Source of the DNA: Acidimicrobiia bacterium
GTDB lineage: Bacteria; Actinomycetota; Acidimicrobiia; Acidimicrobiales; Ilumatobacteraceae
DNA: 7,260 nucleotides
Assembly: GCA_030425785.1 (NCBI GenBank)
Contig: JAUHYJ010000181.1
Coordinates: 1-7,260, forward strand
Reading direction: 5' to 3'
The notes under the pieces: generated by a model
Told to the model about the DNA's origin: nothing
Databases searched by the model: none
Seen by the model: only the letters and a program-made list of their open reading frames with translations
Part shown: in pieces, positions 5,830-7,260 of the stretch
How the letters are laid out: each line of letters begins with the position of its first letter
How positions within the stretch are numbered: the first letter of the stretch is position 1
Made by a program: the position numbers and the translations under genes

Positions 5830-5833
5830 ATGA
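5741..5833 (+). CDS. Possible 30-codon leader ORF coupled to the permease
   Basis: Seen: an ATG at 5741 opens a 30-codon frame whose TGA (5831-5833) overlaps the permease ATG (5830-5832) as ATGA. The peptide starts MTATATIPAT, has six Thr in its first 15 residues and ends in an Arg-rich stretch. It is neither a signal peptide nor a membrane segment. There is no Shine-Dalgarno sequence before it; TGATAA at 5730-5735 is close to, but not exactly at, the distance expected for a leaderless -10. It could be a leader peptide or a translation-coupling device, or simply chance. I recognise no family. Confidence 0.25.
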   Translation: MTATATIPATIGHTTPVPLDAGPGRARRAR

Positions 5834-7260
5834 ACCGCGTGACCCAGGTCGTGGCCGCCGTCACCGGCGTCGTCGTGATCCTCGCCGTCTGGGTCCTCGG
5901 CGGCAGGGCAGGGTGGGCGAACGGGATGGTGGTCACGCCGCGGGCCGCCCTGGCGCCGCTCGTCGGCGACAGCAGCGACGTGTACCTGCGCGCCACACGG
6001 GCGACCGTGTGGTCGGCGACACGCGGGCTGATCATCGGCGGCGGCGTGGCCTTCGTGACCGCCCTCATCGCCGCCGGGGTGCCCCCGCTGCGACGGAGCA
6101 TCGTGCGGCTCGCCGCGCTCGCCAACGCGGCCCCATGGGTGGCGGTCGCCCCGTGCCTGTTGATCGTGCTCGGACGCGACCGCGGCCCGGTCGCCGTCGC
6201 GGCGATCGCCGTGTTCTTCTACGTGTTCGTGTCGACGTCGGTCGGCCTCGCTGCGGCGCCCGCCACCACCCACGACGTCGCTCGCGCCCTCGGGGCCGGA
6301 CGACTCCGCACGGTGGCGTCGGTACAGCTGCCGGCCGCGTGGCCCTCGGTCGCCGACGGGCTCAAGCTCGCTGCGCCCGCCGCGCTGGCCGGGGCGATCT
6401 TCGGGGAGTGGTACGGGGCGCCGCGCGGCCTCGGGGTGCTGCTGATCACCGCCATGCAGGGGGCCCGACCCGATCGGCTCTGGGCCGCGTCGCTGCTGTG
6501 CGCGGGGTGCGGGCTCGTCGCGTACGCGGCGATGTCGCTCGTCCGCGCGGGCGCCGTCAGGCGGTACGGCGCCGCCGTGACAGCGAGCGGCGTGTCGGGC
6601 GAGTCCCGCCGAGGCGGATGGCTCCGCCATGCCGCGATCGAGCTCATGACCGTGCTCGCGCTGGGTGCCGTCCTCGTCACGATCTGGTGGGCGTGGATCG
6701 AGTGGCGCGACATCTCGGCGATCGTCGTCCCACGCCCCTCCGCCGTGCTCGACGACTTGGTCTCGTACCCGGGTGAGTACGTCGCGGCCACGGCACACAC
6801 GCTGTGGACCGCTGCGATCGCGCTCGCGGTCGGGACGACGTTCGGGTTAGTCGCCGCCTTGGTCACCGCGCGGTTCGAGTTCCTTGCGGGGATGACCGTG
6901 CCGTTGGTGATCGCGCTCGCCGCCACGCCCCTCGTCGCGCTGTTCCCGCTGTTCGCCAGGGTGCTCGGATACAACCCGACGACCGTGTGGGCGCTGGCCG
7001 CGGTGCTGGTGTTCTATCCGGTCTTCGTGTTCGCTCGTTCGGGCCTGAGTGCGGCGAGCACCGCGATGCTCGACGTGGTGGCATCGCTCGGCGGCAGCGC
7101 CGGTCAGCGGTACCGCCGCATCGTGCTTCCCGCCGCCGTCCCCCACATCGCGAGCGGCTTCCGGATCGCCGCCGGCTCCGCGGTCATCGCCGCCGTCGTC
7201 GGCGAGAGCCTGATCGGTCGCGACGGGCTCGGCGGCGAGGTCGCCTACTCGTACAACCTG
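5830..7260 (+). CDS. Fused two-domain ABC transporter permease, NitT/TauT type (3' end outside window)
   Basis: An open frame of 477 codons without a stop, cut by the window edge. It starts at ATG 5830 with GGAGGG 4 bases upstream. It is an internal duplication of a binding-protein-dependent permease. Half one (about 1-245) has a first membrane helix (7-24), the VTPRAAL motif before helix two, helices near 65-83, 100-115, 120-142, 182-195 and 218-238, and an EAA-type cytoplasmic loop (HDVARALGAG...QLP, 148-168). After a basic linker (about 239-268) half two repeats the plan: helix 272-290, VPRPSAVL (300-307), helices near 323-345, 355-378 and 384-403, and a second EAA loop (LDVVASLGGS...VLP, 414-434), then AGSAVIAAVVGES. 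Two EAA loops suggest a single chain supplying the whole membrane pore. NitT/TauT-type relatives import nitrate, sulfonates, bicarbonate or pyrimidine precursors. ATPase and binding-protein genes would be expected beyond 7260. Confidence 0.93.
   Translation, partial: MNRVTQVVAAVTGVVVILAVWVLGGRAGWANGMVVTPRAALAPLVGDSSDVYLRATRATVWSATRGLIIGGGVAFVTALIAAGVPPLRRSIVRLAALANAAPWVAVAPCLLIVLGRDRGPVAVAAIAVFFYVFVSTSVGLAAAPATTHDVARALGAGRLRTVASVQLPAAWPSVADGLKLAAPAALAGAIFGEWYGAPRGLGVLLITAMQGARPDRLWAASLLCAGCGLVAYAAMSLVRAGAVRRYGAAVTASGVSGESRRGGWLRHAAIELMTVLALGAVLVTIWWAWIEWRDISAIVVPRPSAVLDDLVSYPGEYVAATAHTLWTAAIALAVGTTFGLVAALVTARFEFLAGMTVPLVIALAATPLVALFPLFARVLGYNPTTVWALAAVLVFYPVFVFARSGLSAASTAMLDVVASLGGSAGQRYRRIVLPAAVPHIASGFRIAAGSAVIAAVVGESLIGRDGLGGEVAYSYNL

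Noticed and set aside
5814..6776. 320-codon plus-strand frame overlapping the permease
   Set aside because: It is an Arg-rich out-of-frame reading of the permease, which itself has membrane helices and two EAA motifs in the frame starting at 5830.
5677..6798. 373-codon minus-strand frame opposite the permease
   Set aside because: His/Arg/Gly/Asp-rich, no domain, lies across the intergenic region and the permease; a shadow of the real gene.

Overview
The window is high-GC DNA with strong G/C preference at third codon positions, GTG starts and actinobacterial-style genes. I infer an actinobacterium, plausibly of the Acidimicrobiia/Ilumatobacter type, but that placement is an inference. I see no RNA gene, insertion sequence, CRISPR array or phage gene. 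Coding density is very high: nearly every gene junction is a start/stop overlap of 1 or 4 bases.

Layout. (A) 35-924, plus strand: a two-gene unit with a darcynin-like small protein and a TetR-family repressor that start/stop overlap (GTGA). It is preceded by a palindromic, repeat-rich site that looks like a leaderless promoter under TetR autocontrol. (B) 917-960: a symmetric hairpin between the convergent units; it contains both stop codons and is probably a shared terminator. (C) 5555 down to 953, minus strand: a five-gene operon in the order enolase-superfamily enzyme (mandelate racemase subgroup), ATZ/TRZ-type amidohydrolase, Rieske non-heme iron oxygenase, SnoaL-like NTF2-fold protein and RidA-family protein. 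A 10-codon ORF bridges the only gap in it. (D) 5556-5829: the divergent regulatory region, holding a possible 30-codon ORF. (E) 5830 to the right edge, plus strand: a fused two-domain NitT/TauT-type ABC permease, cut by the window end.

Taken together, C and E look like an uptake and catabolic locus for a small organic molecule, probably nitrogen-containing and carrying or acquiring a carboxylate. The permease would import it. The Rieske enzyme would hydroxylate or dealkylate it, the amidohydrolase would hydrolyse a C-N (or C-Cl) bond, and the enolase-superfamily enzyme would abstract the proton next to a carboxylate. The SnoaL and RidA proteins would handle unstable intermediates. The substrate cannot be read from the sequence, and I do not recognise the combination as a characterised pathway. 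The oxygenase's electron-transfer partner and the transporter's ATPase and binding protein are not in the window. Two operon enzymes depart from their family's textbook active site: Arg replaces the second catalytic Lys in the enolase homologue, and Ala replaces the key Arg in the RidA homologue.
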